The notes below the pieces were generated by a model. That model was given only the letters and a program-made list of their open reading frames with translations, did no database searches and had not been told where the DNA came from. A DNA stretch of 50,652 bases, from the NCBI GenBank assembly GCA_016844945.1, contig JAERTJ010000154.1, positions 1 to 50,652 on the forward strand. Reading direction: 5' to 3'. Shown piece after piece: positions 16,232 through 26,043 of this stretch; position 1 is the first letter of the stretch, and each line of letters starts with the position of its first letter. Source of the stretch: Fidelibacterota bacterium. Lineage in GTDB: Bacteria > Fidelibacterota > UBA8477 > JABMPR01. Position numbers and translations under genes: made by a program.

Positions 16232-16270
16232 GTTGCTATATACAACAATTTTAGTTGTTATATATAACGA
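16232..16270. promoter_or_regulatory. Tandem dyad operator pair, probable upstream activator sites
   Basis: GTTGCTATATACAAC begins at 16232, and GTTGTTATATATAAC, containing the 12-bp perfect palindrome GTTATATATAAC, begins at 16254. Starts are 22 bp apart, exactly as at 9265/9287. The pair sits between the divergent activator operon (ATG 16316) and the leftward train. It could activate the leftward promoter at 16163-16180 and also autoregulate the activators. The rest of the gap 16122-16315 holds nothing else I can call. Confidence 0.62.
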
Positions 16271-16315
16271 TCCATCCTATTCTGCTCCCATTCAATTCAA
16301 GGGAAAGTGCATAGC

Positions 16316-17839
16316 ATGAAACAGGATGAATTTTTTAGAGATGCAACACTTAGAATTTGTGGATCACTTGAGCTAGATAAGGCCTTATTCGACCTATTGG
16401 ATTACTTATCGGCAGTCATGCCCGTAACCACCATCCTTGCCCAAAAATATGAGCCTGGTTTTAATGCAATGAGGACCATTGCCTATGCAACTGAGGAATA
16501 CCACGGCTCATCTGAGACACTCACTCCGCTTTCAGATTCCTCTCGATCCCTGGCAAAGGCCAACAGCCAGGCGCGCTCGGTAGCTCTGCTCTCTGACCCT
16601 GCCAATGAGCCGGTTGCAGTTGAGATGCTGGCATTTCACGATCAGAAAACAACATCCATCATTTTGATGAGCCTGCAGCGAGATGGAAAAGCCATGGGTA
16701 ATCTTGTCCTCTTGAACGATAAGGAAGAACCCTTCACAGAGGCGCATAGGGAGCTTATGCAACTCCTTTTGGATCCTATGATTATTGCATTCTCAAATGT
16801 ATTAAAGCACAGGGAAACGAATTACCTGAAAGACCTACTGGCTGATGATATGCAGCATATCAAGCAGGAAATTCGCCGAGAGAGTACTGAAGATATCGTG
16901 GGCGCAAACTTTGGACTTAAATCGGTCATGTCTCAAGTAGAGAAGGTTGCTCGACTTGATAGTCCTGTCCTGCTCCTCGGTGAAACAGGGGTAGGAAAGG
17001 ATGTTATCGCCAATACCATCCACTATTCATCTCCTCGCAGAGACCAATCCATGATAAAGGTAAATTGTGGGGCAATCCCGGATTCCCTGATTGATAGTGA
17101 GCTCTTTGGCTATGAGAAAGGTGCCTTTACGGGGGCCCAAAAAACCCATAAGGGAAAATTTGAACGGGCAGAGGGTGGCACTATCTTTCTGGATGAGCTA
17201 GGTGAGCTACCTCTTCAGGCTCAAACACGTCTACTCAGGGTGCTGCAGGATAAGGTTATCGAACGTGTAGGTGGTGATCAATCTATATCCCTGGATATTC
17301 GGATCATAGCCGCAACCAATAGAGATCTTGAGCAAATGGTAGCCTCAGGGGATTTTCGGGAGGATCTTTGGTATCGCTTGAATGTATTTCCAATCCTCAT
17401 TCCACCACTACGAGATCGGTCTATCGATCTTCCTGCTCTGGTCCACTATTTCATAAAAAAGAAGAGCCGGGAGTTAAAACTCGGCGGTCTACCTGAGCTC
17501 GAACCAGAATCCTTAGCCCCCCTCAGCGAGTACGCCTGGCCGGGCAATGTGCGTGAGCTGGAAAATATTATTGAGCGAGAGCTTATCTTAAATCCATCTG
17601 GTCCCATCGACTTTCGTGGTGCCAGACTCTATTTGAACAGGAATGGTTCTGAGATGAGCGGGAATACAGGAAACACTTTTCGTCGTCTCGATAATGTGAT
17701 CGCAGAACATATCAAACGAGCCCTTACACGGTCAAACGGTCAGATTCATGGTGAGAATGGTGCAGCAGAACTGTTAGGGCTTAATCCCAACACGCTCAGG
17801 AGTAAGATTCGCAAACTCTCTGAAAAGTATGACTTTTAA
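16316..17839 (+). CDS. Sigma-54-dependent transcriptional activator with GAF sensor domain
   Basis: The protein is 507 residues from ATG 16316, with AAGGGAA about 10 nt upstream; a GTG three codons earlier lacks spacing for a ribosome site. Residues about 1-165 look like a GAF sensor; a helical linker follows to 190. The AAA+ core has Walker A GETGVGKD (222-229), the sigma-54 contact loop GAFTGA (269-274), Walker B GTIFLDELGE (288-297) and an arginine-finger region. The C-terminal helix-turn-helix (about 463-502, ending NPNTLRSKIRKL) is Fis-like. This is the FhlA/NorR layout: the sensor is built in and no receiver domain is present, so no histidine kinase is needed. It probably binds the GTTG..ATATA dyads at 16232 and 9265. 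Confidence 0.93.
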   Translation: MKQDEFFRDATLRICGSLELDKALFDLLDYLSAVMPVTTILAQKYEPGFNAMRTIAYATEEYHGSSETLTPLSDSSRSLAKANSQARSVALLSDPANEPVAVEMLAFHDQKTTSIILMSLQRDGKAMGNLVLLNDKEEPFTEAHRELMQLLLDPMIIAFSNVLKHRETNYLKDLLADDMQHIKQEIRRESTEDIVGANFGLKSVMSQVEKVARLDSPVLLLGETGVGKDVIANTIHYSSPRRDQSMIKVNCGAIPDSLIDSELFGYEKGAFTGAQKTHKGKFERAEGGTIFLDELGELPLQAQTRLLRVLQDKVIERVGGDQSISLDIRIIAATNRDLEQMVASGDFREDLWYRLNVFPILIPPLRDRSIDLPALVHYFIKKKSRELKLGGLPELEPESLAPLSEYAWPGNVRELENIIERELILNPSGPIDFRGARLYLNRNGSEMSGNTGNTFRRLDNVIAEHIKRALTRSNGQIHGENGAAELLGLNPNTLRSKIRKLSEKYDF

Positions 17840-17864
17840 GTAAAATGACGCGGGGGTATCGCAA

Positions 17865-19676
17865 GTGGTAAACAAATCTTCCCACCAAGAACTTGAACAA
17901 CGCCTGGAAAAGGAACGCTATTACCTGGAACAGGCTCAGGAGATTGGTCACATGGGTACATTCGAACATGATATTTTAGCTGATGTAATCACATGGACAC
18001 CTGAGGTGTATCGATTATGGGGGCTCGAGACTGGGACAAAGCTTACTCTGGAGCTTCTTACCTCAATTATGCACCCTGACGATAAGGATATTGCCTTAGA
18101 TGCAATATCAGTCGCTTATACAACGGGTAAAGAATACGATATTGAGATCAGGATCATTGTTGATGGTGAAATTCGATGGAACAGAAACAAGGCCAAACTA
18201 ATATTTGATGATGAGGGCAAGGTTGTCAGAGCAATTGGCATTTCTCAGGATATAACCAATCGAAAGGAGATGGAGCAAACGCTCACCAAGGAAAGGTACT
18301 ACCTTGAACAGTCTCAAAAGATTGGCAAAATAGGTACATGGGAACACGATTTAAAAGAAGACATCGTTACCTGGACTCCTCAAGTCTACCGGCTCTGGGG
18401 GCTTGAACCTGGAACTGAATTATCGAATGAGTTAACACTTTCACTTATTCATCCAGATGACCGAGACTTTGCCACTGAAAAACTGAATGCAGCCTTTAAC
18501 GGTGAACCCTACGATATGGAGTTTCGTATCATCGTTGATGGTGAGGTCAGATGGAACAGAAATATCGCTAAGCTGATCCATAATGACAACAATGAGCTTG
18601 TCAAAATGATAGGTATTACGCAGGATGTCACCTACATGAAAGAAGCTGATGAGAAGCTCAAAGTTGCCAGGCAGAAGGATGAGGATAATCGCTATCTGCA
18701 TCGTGAGCTTCGCAGACTGGCAGGTGACAGGATTATTGGGGATAGCTTTGGTCTCAAAGAGGTTATGGAGAAGGCTTCTATAGCAGCCAAAGTGAACAGC
18801 CCAGTACTCCTCCAGGGGGAAACCGGTGTTGGGAAAGATATTATTGCCAATGTCATTCATTATTCCTCAGACCGTAAAAAGGGTCCTTTCATCAAGGTAA
18901 ATTGCGGTGCTATCCCAGACACACTCATCGATTCTGAATTGTTCGGTCATGAAAAAGGGGCATTTTCAGGAGCTCTGAAGACCAAAAAGGGCAAATTTGA
19001 ACGAGCTGACAAGGGAACCATTTTCCTGGATGAGATTGGGGAATTGCCTCTTCAAGCACAGACGCGACTGCTGCGTGTTGTACAGGACAAGGTTATTGAA
19101 CGTGTTGGTGGTGAAGAACCCATCACTCTGGACATCCGAATCATTGCGGCAACAAATCGGAACCTTGAAGAAATGGTAGGTTCTGGTGAATTCAGAGAAG
19201 ACCTCTGGTATAGATTGAACGTCTTCCCTATTGATATCCCGCCATTACGTGATCGAGCGATTGATATTCCGGCATTGACTCAATTCTTTGTTCAGAAAAA
19301 AGCTGAAGAACTCAAATTAGGCTCAGTTCCACAGATCGAAATGGGGGCCTTAGATAAGCTATCCGGGTATCACTGGCCAGGAAATGTACGGGAGCTCCAA
19401 AACATCATCGAACGAGAGATTATCATCAATCCCACAGGTCCGATAAACTTTAGTTCCCTGAATCTTGGGGGATCTGCGAGCTCTTCAGTAGGAGTTTCAA
19501 GTGGCAACCCCTCTGCGGATACGCTGGATGGCATGATTGCCGGGCACATCCGCCAAGCGCTAAAGCAATGTGGAGGTAAGATTCATGGTCCAGGCGGGGC
19601 AGCCAAATTACTTGGGATGAATCCTAACACTTTGCGAAGTAAGATCCGAAAGCTCTCAGCTAATCATGATTTCTAA
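17865..19676 (+). CDS. Sigma-54-dependent activator with two PAS domains, paralogue of the preceding gene
   Basis: This 603-residue protein has a GTG start at 17865, preceded by GGGGG at about 8 nt and 25 bp after the upstream stop. Residues 11-135 and 138-258 are a tandem duplication, each with a short coiled coil (KERYYLEQAQ / KERYYLEQSQ) and a PAS/PAC unit. Next comes an AAA+ core with Walker A GETGVGKD (318-325), GAFSGA at 365-370 in place of GAFTGA, Walker B and a Fis-like C-terminal helix-turn-helix nearly identical to that of the first activator. Ser for Thr in the sigma-54 contact loop is conservative but unusual and may weaken activation. Similar DNA-binding ends suggest the two compete for, or share, the same sites, or form mixed oligomers. 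Confidence 0.92.
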   Translation: MVNKSSHQELEQRLEKERYYLEQAQEIGHMGTFEHDILADVITWTPEVYRLWGLETGTKLTLELLTSIMHPDDKDIALDAISVAYTTGKEYDIEIRIIVDGEIRWNRNKAKLIFDDEGKVVRAIGISQDITNRKEMEQTLTKERYYLEQSQKIGKIGTWEHDLKEDIVTWTPQVYRLWGLEPGTELSNELTLSLIHPDDRDFATEKLNAAFNGEPYDMEFRIIVDGEVRWNRNIAKLIHNDNNELVKMIGITQDVTYMKEADEKLKVARQKDEDNRYLHRELRRLAGDRIIGDSFGLKEVMEKASIAAKVNSPVLLQGETGVGKDIIANVIHYSSDRKKGPFIKVNCGAIPDTLIDSELFGHEKGAFSGALKTKKGKFERADKGTIFLDEIGELPLQAQTRLLRVVQDKVIERVGGEEPITLDIRIIAATNRNLEEMVGSGEFREDLWYRLNVFPIDIPPLRDRAIDIPALTQFFVQKKAEELKLGSVPQIEMGALDKLSGYHWPGNVRELQNIIEREIIINPTGPINFSSLNLGGSASSSVGVSSGNPSADTLDGMIAGHIRQALKQCGGKIHGPGGAAKLLGMNPNTLRSKIRKLSANHDF

Positions 19677-19772
19677 GCCACATCTGGAATAATCAACCCT
19701 ATGAATATTTGTCTCCTATAAGCTTGCCTGTATCTTGGGTTGTCGATTTCTCTCAAGAAAAGGATAATCAAT

Positions 19773-20549
19773 ATGCCGAATAATGTATTCAATTGGAATA
19801 ACGCTAAACAACTTTCAGTCCTGCAAATCATCCTTGCCTTTGCAATCCCGAGCACAATTGCATTTACTGGTTTTAGGTTCATCCTCCCAATCATGGTTGA
19901 CAGGGGGATTCCGTCCATTATTGCCTGGCCAGCGATTGCCTCAATTATGCTGATTGGCTTCGTCGTATTTGCCCTGATACTTCTTGTTAAGGAAGCCAAA
20001 GAACTAAACATTTCATTTCGTGCAAGAGCTTGTTTAAAAAGGCTTAGCTTAAAGGAATGGAGATCTATACTCGGAATACTTTCTCTTGGGTTTGTTTCCG
20101 CAATTCTCTTGAGTAAGGCCACTCTCCTCTTGACTAAGGTTCCAGGCTTTTCAGTTCCTGATTATTTTCCCTTTTTCCTTAATCCCGCGATCGATCCTAT
20201 GAATACAGATACTAGTGTTCTTACACCAGGATTTGTACTGCAAGGGGCAATTTGGATGATTCCCCTTATTGCACTTACATTGTTTCTCAATATTCTTACA
20301 GAGGAATTATATTTTCGTGCGTGGCTGCTTCCCAAATTGGCTAGATATGGTTGGTTATCCTGGGTAATAAATGGAATTCTATTCGCATTCTATCATTCAT
20401 TTCAGCTCTGGCTGCTGCCTCAGCTATTGCCTGTAAGCCTCGTTGCAGCATTTGCAGTGTATAAGAGCAAGAGTATCTGGCCAGCGTTCGCATTCCACAT
20501 GGCGGTAAATCTGGTGACAGTGCTGGGAATGGTTGTATTGATATTGGCT
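19773..20549 (+). CDS. CPBP-family intramembrane metalloprotease, second copy
   Basis: This protein of about 258 residues starts at ATG 19773 with an AAAAGGA site; the coding frame ends at the TAA near 20550. Motifs: EExxxR at Glu177-Glu178 to Arg182 (TEELYFRAWL), His208 in FAFYHSF and His242 in FAFHMAVN, which together form the CPBP zinc site. Long hydrophobic segments mark it as an inner-membrane protein. It lies 96 bp downstream of the second activator in the same direction, so it may be co-transcribed, and it pairs functionally with the CPBP gene at 3087-3800. The gap to 20807 contains short hairpins (for example ACATCC/GGATGT near 20694-20708) but no convincing terminator. Confidence 0.86.
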
Positions 20550-20807
20550 TAATCCTCACCAATAGATACCGATAATTTTAATCTCCCATAGCAAGAACGA
20601 GAAAGCAATCAATTGAAAAACCTTCACTGCGATTTGTATTGCGAATATTCCTTTAAATGTTTTGACACAACATACCTGATTCTTTGAGAATCAACATCCT
20701 TGGGATGTCTTAATTCCCTCGGCCTTTTCTGACTTCGTCCCTCGATCTTCGATGCGAGATGACCTATGGAGTGAATGGAACAGAAGTTCGCTGGTTCTAT
20801 TCCAATT

Positions 20808-22784
20808 CTATTCTGGATCCAGAGGACCTGAAGCGACCAGGATCCTAAAATCGGAGCATGCCTTCTGCGCCGCCAAAAGTCCAACCCGATCTCCACTCAT
20901 AAGCCTCTGATTACTCCCAGGATTTGGAATCAGAACATCGTCCCGCATAATGGCGACTACGGAGGCTCCCGTGACTTTCCGGATATCAAGCTCCCGCATG
21001 CTCTTACCGGAGGCCGGGCTACCATCTGGTATCTGCACCCATACCATCTCAAGAGAAGGCCGATTATTAGGAGAATAAATTCTACTCGAAATGTGGTCAT
21101 CTTCCGAGAGGAAGGGCGCGTAGGCTTTTCGTCTGACTTGATCTGCAAGTACCTCCACTTCCTCACGTGGATATTCAAGATGAAGCAAAGCTTGACGGGC
21201 GATTTCCAGTCCAGCTTCAAACTCAGACTGCACGATTTCGTATAAATCATCCTGCTTCAGCTCAACCAGGTCATCCTGGCTTTGTGCCCTTGCGATCACA
21301 TGAATACTTGGATTTATAAGCTTCACTGTGCGCAACACCGCATGGGTTACTAACAGGGATGGTACTGTGATCAATAGAACCCTGGCTTGGCCAACTTGAC
21401 TAGCCTCAAGCACAGATTCTCGACTCGCATCACCAAAAATGATTGGGAATCCAGCTTCTTTGGCCATTTGCTTTCTGTGATGATCAAGTTCAATGAGAAC
21501 AAAATCTTGATTTGAATCCTTTAACAAATTGGCAGTAAAGCGACCTGTTCGTCCTGCACCGACGATGACTACGTGGTTATTCAATTCTGACTTCGACAGA
21601 TTGATGCACTCTAGGGGTTCCATGACATGGCGTTTCTTGTACCAGCTATAGATCGGGGAAACAAGCCCTGATACTGGAGGAGTTAACAACATAGTCAGAA
21701 TTGCAACGGTTAGCGTGAGTGAATATAGCTCTTCGTTTATTGCACCCACCTCCATACCGATTCGAGCTAATACAAAAGAGAACTCCCCTACCTGGAAAAG
21801 ACTCAGGCTCACAGCCAGGGGGATCACCGCTTTATAGCCGAACAACGAGGTTATGGCACCGAAGAGAAGCATTTTCACAGCTGAGACAAGCATCACAGCC
21901 AGGAGAATCACTTTCCAATGCTCCACCAGGTAGCTTGGATCGAAGAGCATTCCTACCGACACAAAAAACAGAAGGACGAACAGGTCCCGAAGGGGAATAA
22001 CATCTGCAAGGGCCTGGTGCCCGTATTCGGATTCACTCAAAACGAGGCCGGCGACAAAAGCACCGAATGCGAATGAAAGCCCCATCAGGTATGTGATATA
22101 TCCTATTCCCAGACCGATAGCTGCTACAGACAGCATGAAAAGTTCACGGGAATTGCCTCTGGCTATATAAGCCATAAATCGAGGAATGAGTTTGGTTCCC
22201 AGCATCACCATTGCCACCAGGAACGCAAGTGCCATCAGCACAGCCTTTAGTAGATCTCCCAGGCCAGCAGAAATATTACTCAGGCTGGGCAGAATAATGA
22301 CCAGAGGAACAAAAGCCAGGTCTTGAACGATGAGGATACCTGTCATCACGCGGGCCGACAGAGTCCCCATTCGTCCCTGGTTAGCTAAAGTCTTGAGGAG
22401 CACAACGGTACTGGAAAGTGAGATTAGAGCACCAAACCAGAGAGCTGAAATGTGTTCCAGACCAAAAACACGACCCAGCCCATAACCCAAAGCAATGGAA
22501 AGCATGATCTGAAGAGGTGTACCGATCAGGGCTATTCCCCTAACAGCCCGCAAATCCTTGAAGGAGAACTCCAATCCCAGTGTGAATAGCAGTAGCGCTA
22601 CTCCAATCTCAGCCAGGGTTTCTATCGTGTGGATCTCCTCAATCGGAATAACGCCTGCATAAGGTCCCACTATGATCCCGGCTACTATATAGCCGATAAT
22701 TAGCGGTTGTTTTAACTGGCGAGCGATTAACCCACCCACGAGACCAACAATGATGATGATTGAGAGATCTGCTGCTATACCCAC
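20808..22784 (-). CDS. Monovalent cation:proton antiporter-2 (KefB/YbaL-like) with RCK domains
   Basis: The protein has about 658 residues from GTG 22784, with AAGGG 8 nt upstream; a GTG three codons earlier is also possible. Residues 1-385 form the CPA2 exchanger with about 12 helices, including [16 protein letters not shown] and [17 protein letters not shown]. They are followed by an RCK_N/TrkA-N Rossmann domain (about 400-520: [33 protein letters not shown]) and an RCK_C domain (about 560-655). It exchanges K+ or Na+ for H+ across the inner membrane under control of a nucleotide bound to RCK_N. It is divergent from the CNNM/CBS gene; the 150-bp gap between them should hold both promoters, though I cannot place them. 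Confidence 0.92.
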   Translation of the reverse strand: MGIAADLSIIIIVGLVGGLIARQLKQPLIIGYIVAGIIVGPYAGVIPIEEIHTIETLAEIGVALLLFTLGLEFSFKDLRAVRGIALIGTPLQIMLSIALGYGLGRVFGLEHISALWFGALISLSSTVVLLKTLANQGRMGTLSARVMTGILIVQDLAFVPLVIILPSLSNISAGLGDLLKAVLMALAFLVAMVMLGTKLIPRFMAYIARGNSRELFMLSVAAIGLGIGYITYLMGLSFAFGAFVAGLVLSESEYGHQALADVIPLRDLFVLLFFVSVGMLFDPSYLVEHWKVILLAVMLVSAVKMLLFGAITSLFGYKAVIPLAVSLSLFQVGEFSFVLARIGMEVGAINEELYSLTLTVAILTMLLTPPVSGLVSPIYSWYKKRHVMEPLECINLSKSELNNHVVIVGAGRTGRFTANLLKDSNQDFVLIELDHHRKQMAKEAGFPIIFGDASRESVLEASQVGQARVLLITVPSLLVTHAVLRTVKLINPSIHVIARAQSQDDLVELKQDDLYEIVQSEFEAGLEIARQALLHLEYPREEVEVLADQVRRKAYAPFLSEDDHISSRIYSPNNRPSLEMVWVQIPDGSPASGKSMRELDIRKVTGASVVAIMRDDVLIPNPGSNQRLMSGDRVGLLAAQKACSDFRILVASGPLDPE

Positions 22785-22936
22785 TTGGCACACCCTTTTT
22801 ACTTTATGCTTAATATACGAACCAACACCCCTCAGTTGCTAATGGATCCAATACCTCAAAGACACCGACGACTTTGCTTGCTTTATGCTGAGATATCTAC
22901 TACCCTTTGATGGGAGCTGGACATTCCTGATTGCAG

Positions 22937-24115
22937 ATGATAGACTCTAACTCACATAAAGCATCCATCCTTTACATCCTACTGGCTATTCCTGTGGTGA
23001 CGCTGGGTATGTCACCTTCAATAGCTGGAAATCAGGCAGTAGATGCCGAACAAGCATGGACCCTGCTAATTCTCTTTGTCGGTATTGCCTTAGGAATGTC
23101 TTTCATGTGCTCCATCGCGGAAGCCGTCCTCCTGAGCATTACACCTACATACATACAGATTCGACAAGACAAAAATCCTCGCTGGGGTAAGGTATTGCAC
23201 CAGCTCAGGGTTGAGAAAGTGGATCGTTCGCTGGCAGCCATTCTCACAATGAATACGATAGCCCACACGGTGGGTGCCATCGAAGCAGGCGTTCAATCCG
23301 CTGTGATCTTCGGGAGTAACCGGGTGGGTCTGTTCTCGGCTATCATGACCCTGGCCATTCTGTTTTTCTCCGAGATTATCCCTAAAACCCTCGGGACCGT
23401 CTATTGGCCATCGCTGGTGGGGATCACAGCTGTATACATCCGCACCCTCATCTTCCTGCTATACCCCTTGGTCCTGGTGTCGGAGCTTCTCACACGACTG
23501 ATCACCAGAGGAAGACAGATTCAGCATTTCAGCCGAGATGAGTTTATTGCTATGGCTAGTGTAGGTACTGAGACAGGCGATATTGAGAAACATGAATCCA
23601 AAATTCTCCACAACCTGTTCATGTTACAGTCCATGACGGTCACAGAGATCATGACGCCTCGAACAGTGATGTTCTCGCTTCCACACGATATGCTTATTGG
23701 CGAAGCACAATATGCCGTTGAGGATAGCGCGTTCTCCCGAATCCCCATCGTTGATGGGAGCATCGATGATGTGACTGGATTTGTATTAAAAGACGAGATA
23801 CTGGCGGCGGGTGAAAGTGCTCAGAAAAATTCTCTATCCGACCTCCAACGTGAACTTGCGGCTATTCCACACTCTCTTCACCTCCCGGCCCTCCTGAAAC
23901 TTCTTCTTACCGAACATCATCAAATTGTGTTGGTAGTAGATGAATACGGTGGTACCAAAGGGTTGGTTTCTCTGGAGGACGTCATGGAGACCCTTCTGGG
24001 AACAGAGATAGTCGATGAATTGGACGATGTCACTGATATGCAGGCACTTGCACGAAGGGAGGCAGCCAAGCGGATAGACTCGTTGGGGTTGGACTACTCA
24101 AAGGACAAATCCTAA
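22937..24115 (+). CDS. CNNM/DUF21 transmembrane protein with CBS pair (CorC/HlyC-like)
   Basis: The protein is 392 residues from ATG 22937; a TTG two codons earlier is possible and neither has a strong ribosome site. Residues about 30-200 are the four-helix DUF21/CNNM domain (AEAVLLSITPTYIQ, FFSEIIPKTLGTVYW). A CBS pair follows (about 210-345; VTEIMTPRTVMFSL, DEYGGTKGLVSLEDVMETLLG). The C-terminal CorC_HlyC domain present in many relatives is absent. Family members transport or regulate Mg2+ or other divalent ions at the inner membrane. It converges on the sulfatase gene across a 110-bp gap without a clear terminator. Confidence 0.9.
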   Translation: MIDSNSHKASILYILLAIPVVTLGMSPSIAGNQAVDAEQAWTLLILFVGIALGMSFMCSIAEAVLLSITPTYIQIRQDKNPRWGKVLHQLRVEKVDRSLAAILTMNTIAHTVGAIEAGVQSAVIFGSNRVGLFSAIMTLAILFFSEIIPKTLGTVYWPSLVGITAVYIRTLIFLLYPLVLVSELLTRLITRGRQIQHFSRDEFIAMASVGTETGDIEKHESKILHNLFMLQSMTVTEIMTPRTVMFSLPHDMLIGEAQYAVEDSAFSRIPIVDGSIDDVTGFVLKDEILAAGESAQKNSLSDLQRELAAIPHSLHLPALLKLLLTEHHQIVLVVDEYGGTKGLVSLEDVMETLLGTEIVDELDDVTDMQALARREAAKRIDSLGLDYSKDKS

Positions 24116-24226
24116 TCTTCTATCCTCTATGGTTACATAGTTAGGGAGTCAGCACAATAAATTCTATCGCATCAGGAATTGGAAAAGATTCTCAATAGCT
24201 GGTCTATTATGAAGGCACCTACTAAT

Positions 24227-25843
24227 CTATGCTTTTACAAATGATAGAAAATTCTGCAACTCATGATCATGGGTGTCTTGCAACATGGTTACCATTCGTT
24301 CTCTGAAACCATCGATGACTGCTCGATAATCCAAATCCTGCACCAGGTTGTTGAGACAACCAGGGTCTTCGACCGTGTCGTACAGCTCCTCGGTTTCTCG
24401 TAATTCCATGAAACGAACGCGTTGCTCATATTCCGGGTAGTTTTTATCCTCCTGATCCAGGGCATACTTACCCATGAGTATCCTTAATTCTTCACCCATT
24501 GTATTCGGAACCTCTGTCGTCCCATCCGACCAGCCATTCCATATATAGGTGTATTGAGTCGAGCTAAGCGCCCGTGAAGGTCGATACTGATCAATCCTCT
24601 TATACAAATCGGGCGTATAAGATTCTATTAATTCGTCATGTTCTGGTTCATTGTTCATGTAATTGAAACAAGTAAACGCTTCGGTTCGCTTCCATCGGGA
24701 AGCATCTCCACTCAAAATGTCGAGGAATGACACCCCGTCAACTCCCTCCATAGGAGGCAATCCACACATTTCCAAAATCGTTGGTGCAATATCCACTGCT
24801 GACAGCACTGACGTTCTATCGACCTGCCCGGGTGTAATCCTACCTGGCCATCGCACGATGAGAGGTGTTTTGGTTCCAGACGGGTACAGGGTCCATTTGC
24901 TCATGTCCCAGGCCAGTCCGTGATCAGAGATGAACATGACGATAGTATCGTCGGCCATACCACTCTCGTTCAGAGCACGCAGCACTTCACCAACAGATTC
25001 ATCCATACGGTTAACTGAGTCATAATACTTTGCCAGGTCCTCCCTCAGGCGCATGTCATTGGGGTAGGATGCTGGCACGGGGATATCAGCCGGATCAAAC
25101 TGCGTCTTTGGATCAGGATATGGCTTTCCATTTTCAAGCGTTGACCAGGAAGTGGAGCCCATCATTATATCGATCCATTCCTTCGTTTCATCCCGATGTC
25201 GGGCCCAATAACGATGGGGATCATGTGTGTTGGCACTTAGATAAAAAGGCTTCCCCTGCTCTTTTGCCTGGTTGAGGAAATCGCGGGCATAGGCATAATA
25301 TTTTGCTGGATTCCGACCCAAACCTGTATCCTGCTCAGATCGAATAGAAGTTCTTCTTCCCTCACCAGAGCTTCGGGTGGAACTTTCTCCATTGAATTTG
25401 CACCAGTCTGATCCGTGTTTACCCACAAAGCTGGTGAGATATCCCTGATTGCTGAGGATAGATGCGATTGATTTTTCTGAAACGGTCCGTCCCTGGTCTT
25501 TCCACCATCGCGGTGGCTGTTTTCCATGCCCCATGTATCCTGATCGCTGAGGATAATATCCTGTCAGCAATGCATGTCGTGAGGGACCACAAATGGGAGT
25601 AACAATATGTGTGTGTTCTATCAGGATGCCATCGGTAGCCAACTGATCGGTGTTTGGAGAAATACCTTTTAACTTATTCCCCATACAGCCCAGCGAATCC
25701 CAGTTGAGATCATCTACGGTGATCAGTAATACATTGGGCGGTTTAGATGCTCTGGTCATAACAGATATACCCGCTGTAGCAGTTAATCCAAGTGCAGCTA
25801 TTTTTTTCAGGAAGGCACGCCGTCCCATCTTTTCTGAATTCAT
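24227..25843 (-). CDS. Tat-exported type I sulfatase (N-sulfoglucosamine sulfohydrolase-like)
   Basis: The protein is 538 residues from ATG 25843, which has GAAGGAG 5 nt upstream; the frame runs ten codons further without support. A twin-arginine signal GRRAFLKK (7-14) precedes a hydrophobic stretch. The catalytic motif CGPSR (85-89) is the C-x-P-S-R formylglycine site followed by LLTG; Asp44-Asp45 in ITVDDLNWDS bind the metal, as does FISDHG further on. The C-terminal region resembles heparan N-sulfatase-like S1 enzymes. It would remove sulfate from a sugar in the periplasm. It is the most downstream gene of the carbohydrate locus, 200 bp after the ATPase; that gap (25844-26043) shows nothing clear. 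A formylglycine-generating enzyme is needed and is not in the window. Confidence 0.9.
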   Translation of the reverse strand: MNSEKMGRRAFLKKIAALGLTATAGISVMTRASKPPNVLLITVDDLNWDSLGCMGNKLKGISPNTDQLATDGILIEHTHIVTPICGPSRHALLTGYYPQRSGYMGHGKQPPRWWKDQGRTVSEKSIASILSNQGYLTSFVGKHGSDWCKFNGESSTRSSGEGRRTSIRSEQDTGLGRNPAKYYAYARDFLNQAKEQGKPFYLSANTHDPHRYWARHRDETKEWIDIMMGSTSWSTLENGKPYPDPKTQFDPADIPVPASYPNDMRLREDLAKYYDSVNRMDESVGEVLRALNESGMADDTIVMFISDHGLAWDMSKWTLYPSGTKTPLIVRWPGRITPGQVDRTSVLSAVDIAPTILEMCGLPPMEGVDGVSFLDILSGDASRWKRTEAFTCFNYMNNEPEHDELIESYTPDLYKRIDQYRPSRALSSTQYTYIWNGWSDGTTEVPNTMGEELRILMGKYALDQEDKNYPEYEQRVRFMELRETEELYDTVEDPGCLNNLVQDLDYRAVIDGFRERMVTMLQDTHDHELQNFLSFVKA

Positions 25844-26043
25844 CCTTACTCCTTCGAATACTGGTCGATCCATATAAAGACCGTGAGCCGTGAACTATAT
25901 TTTTTTAATAGTGACTGCTCGCTATCACCCCTATAGCTCTGATATACAGTTGATTATGGACATTACATCAAGGACTTTTCACGCTCCTGGGACAACAGAA
26001 TAGGGACCTGTTTTCCCCCAGCATTCCCGACGCTTAACTCATT

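Noticed and set aside
20670..20800. Short hairpins in the gap after the second CPBP gene (ATTCT/AGAAT, ACATCC/GGATGT, GGAACAGAA/TTCTATTCC)
   Set aside because: Stems are short or imperfect and lack a following T-run on either strand, so no terminator is called.
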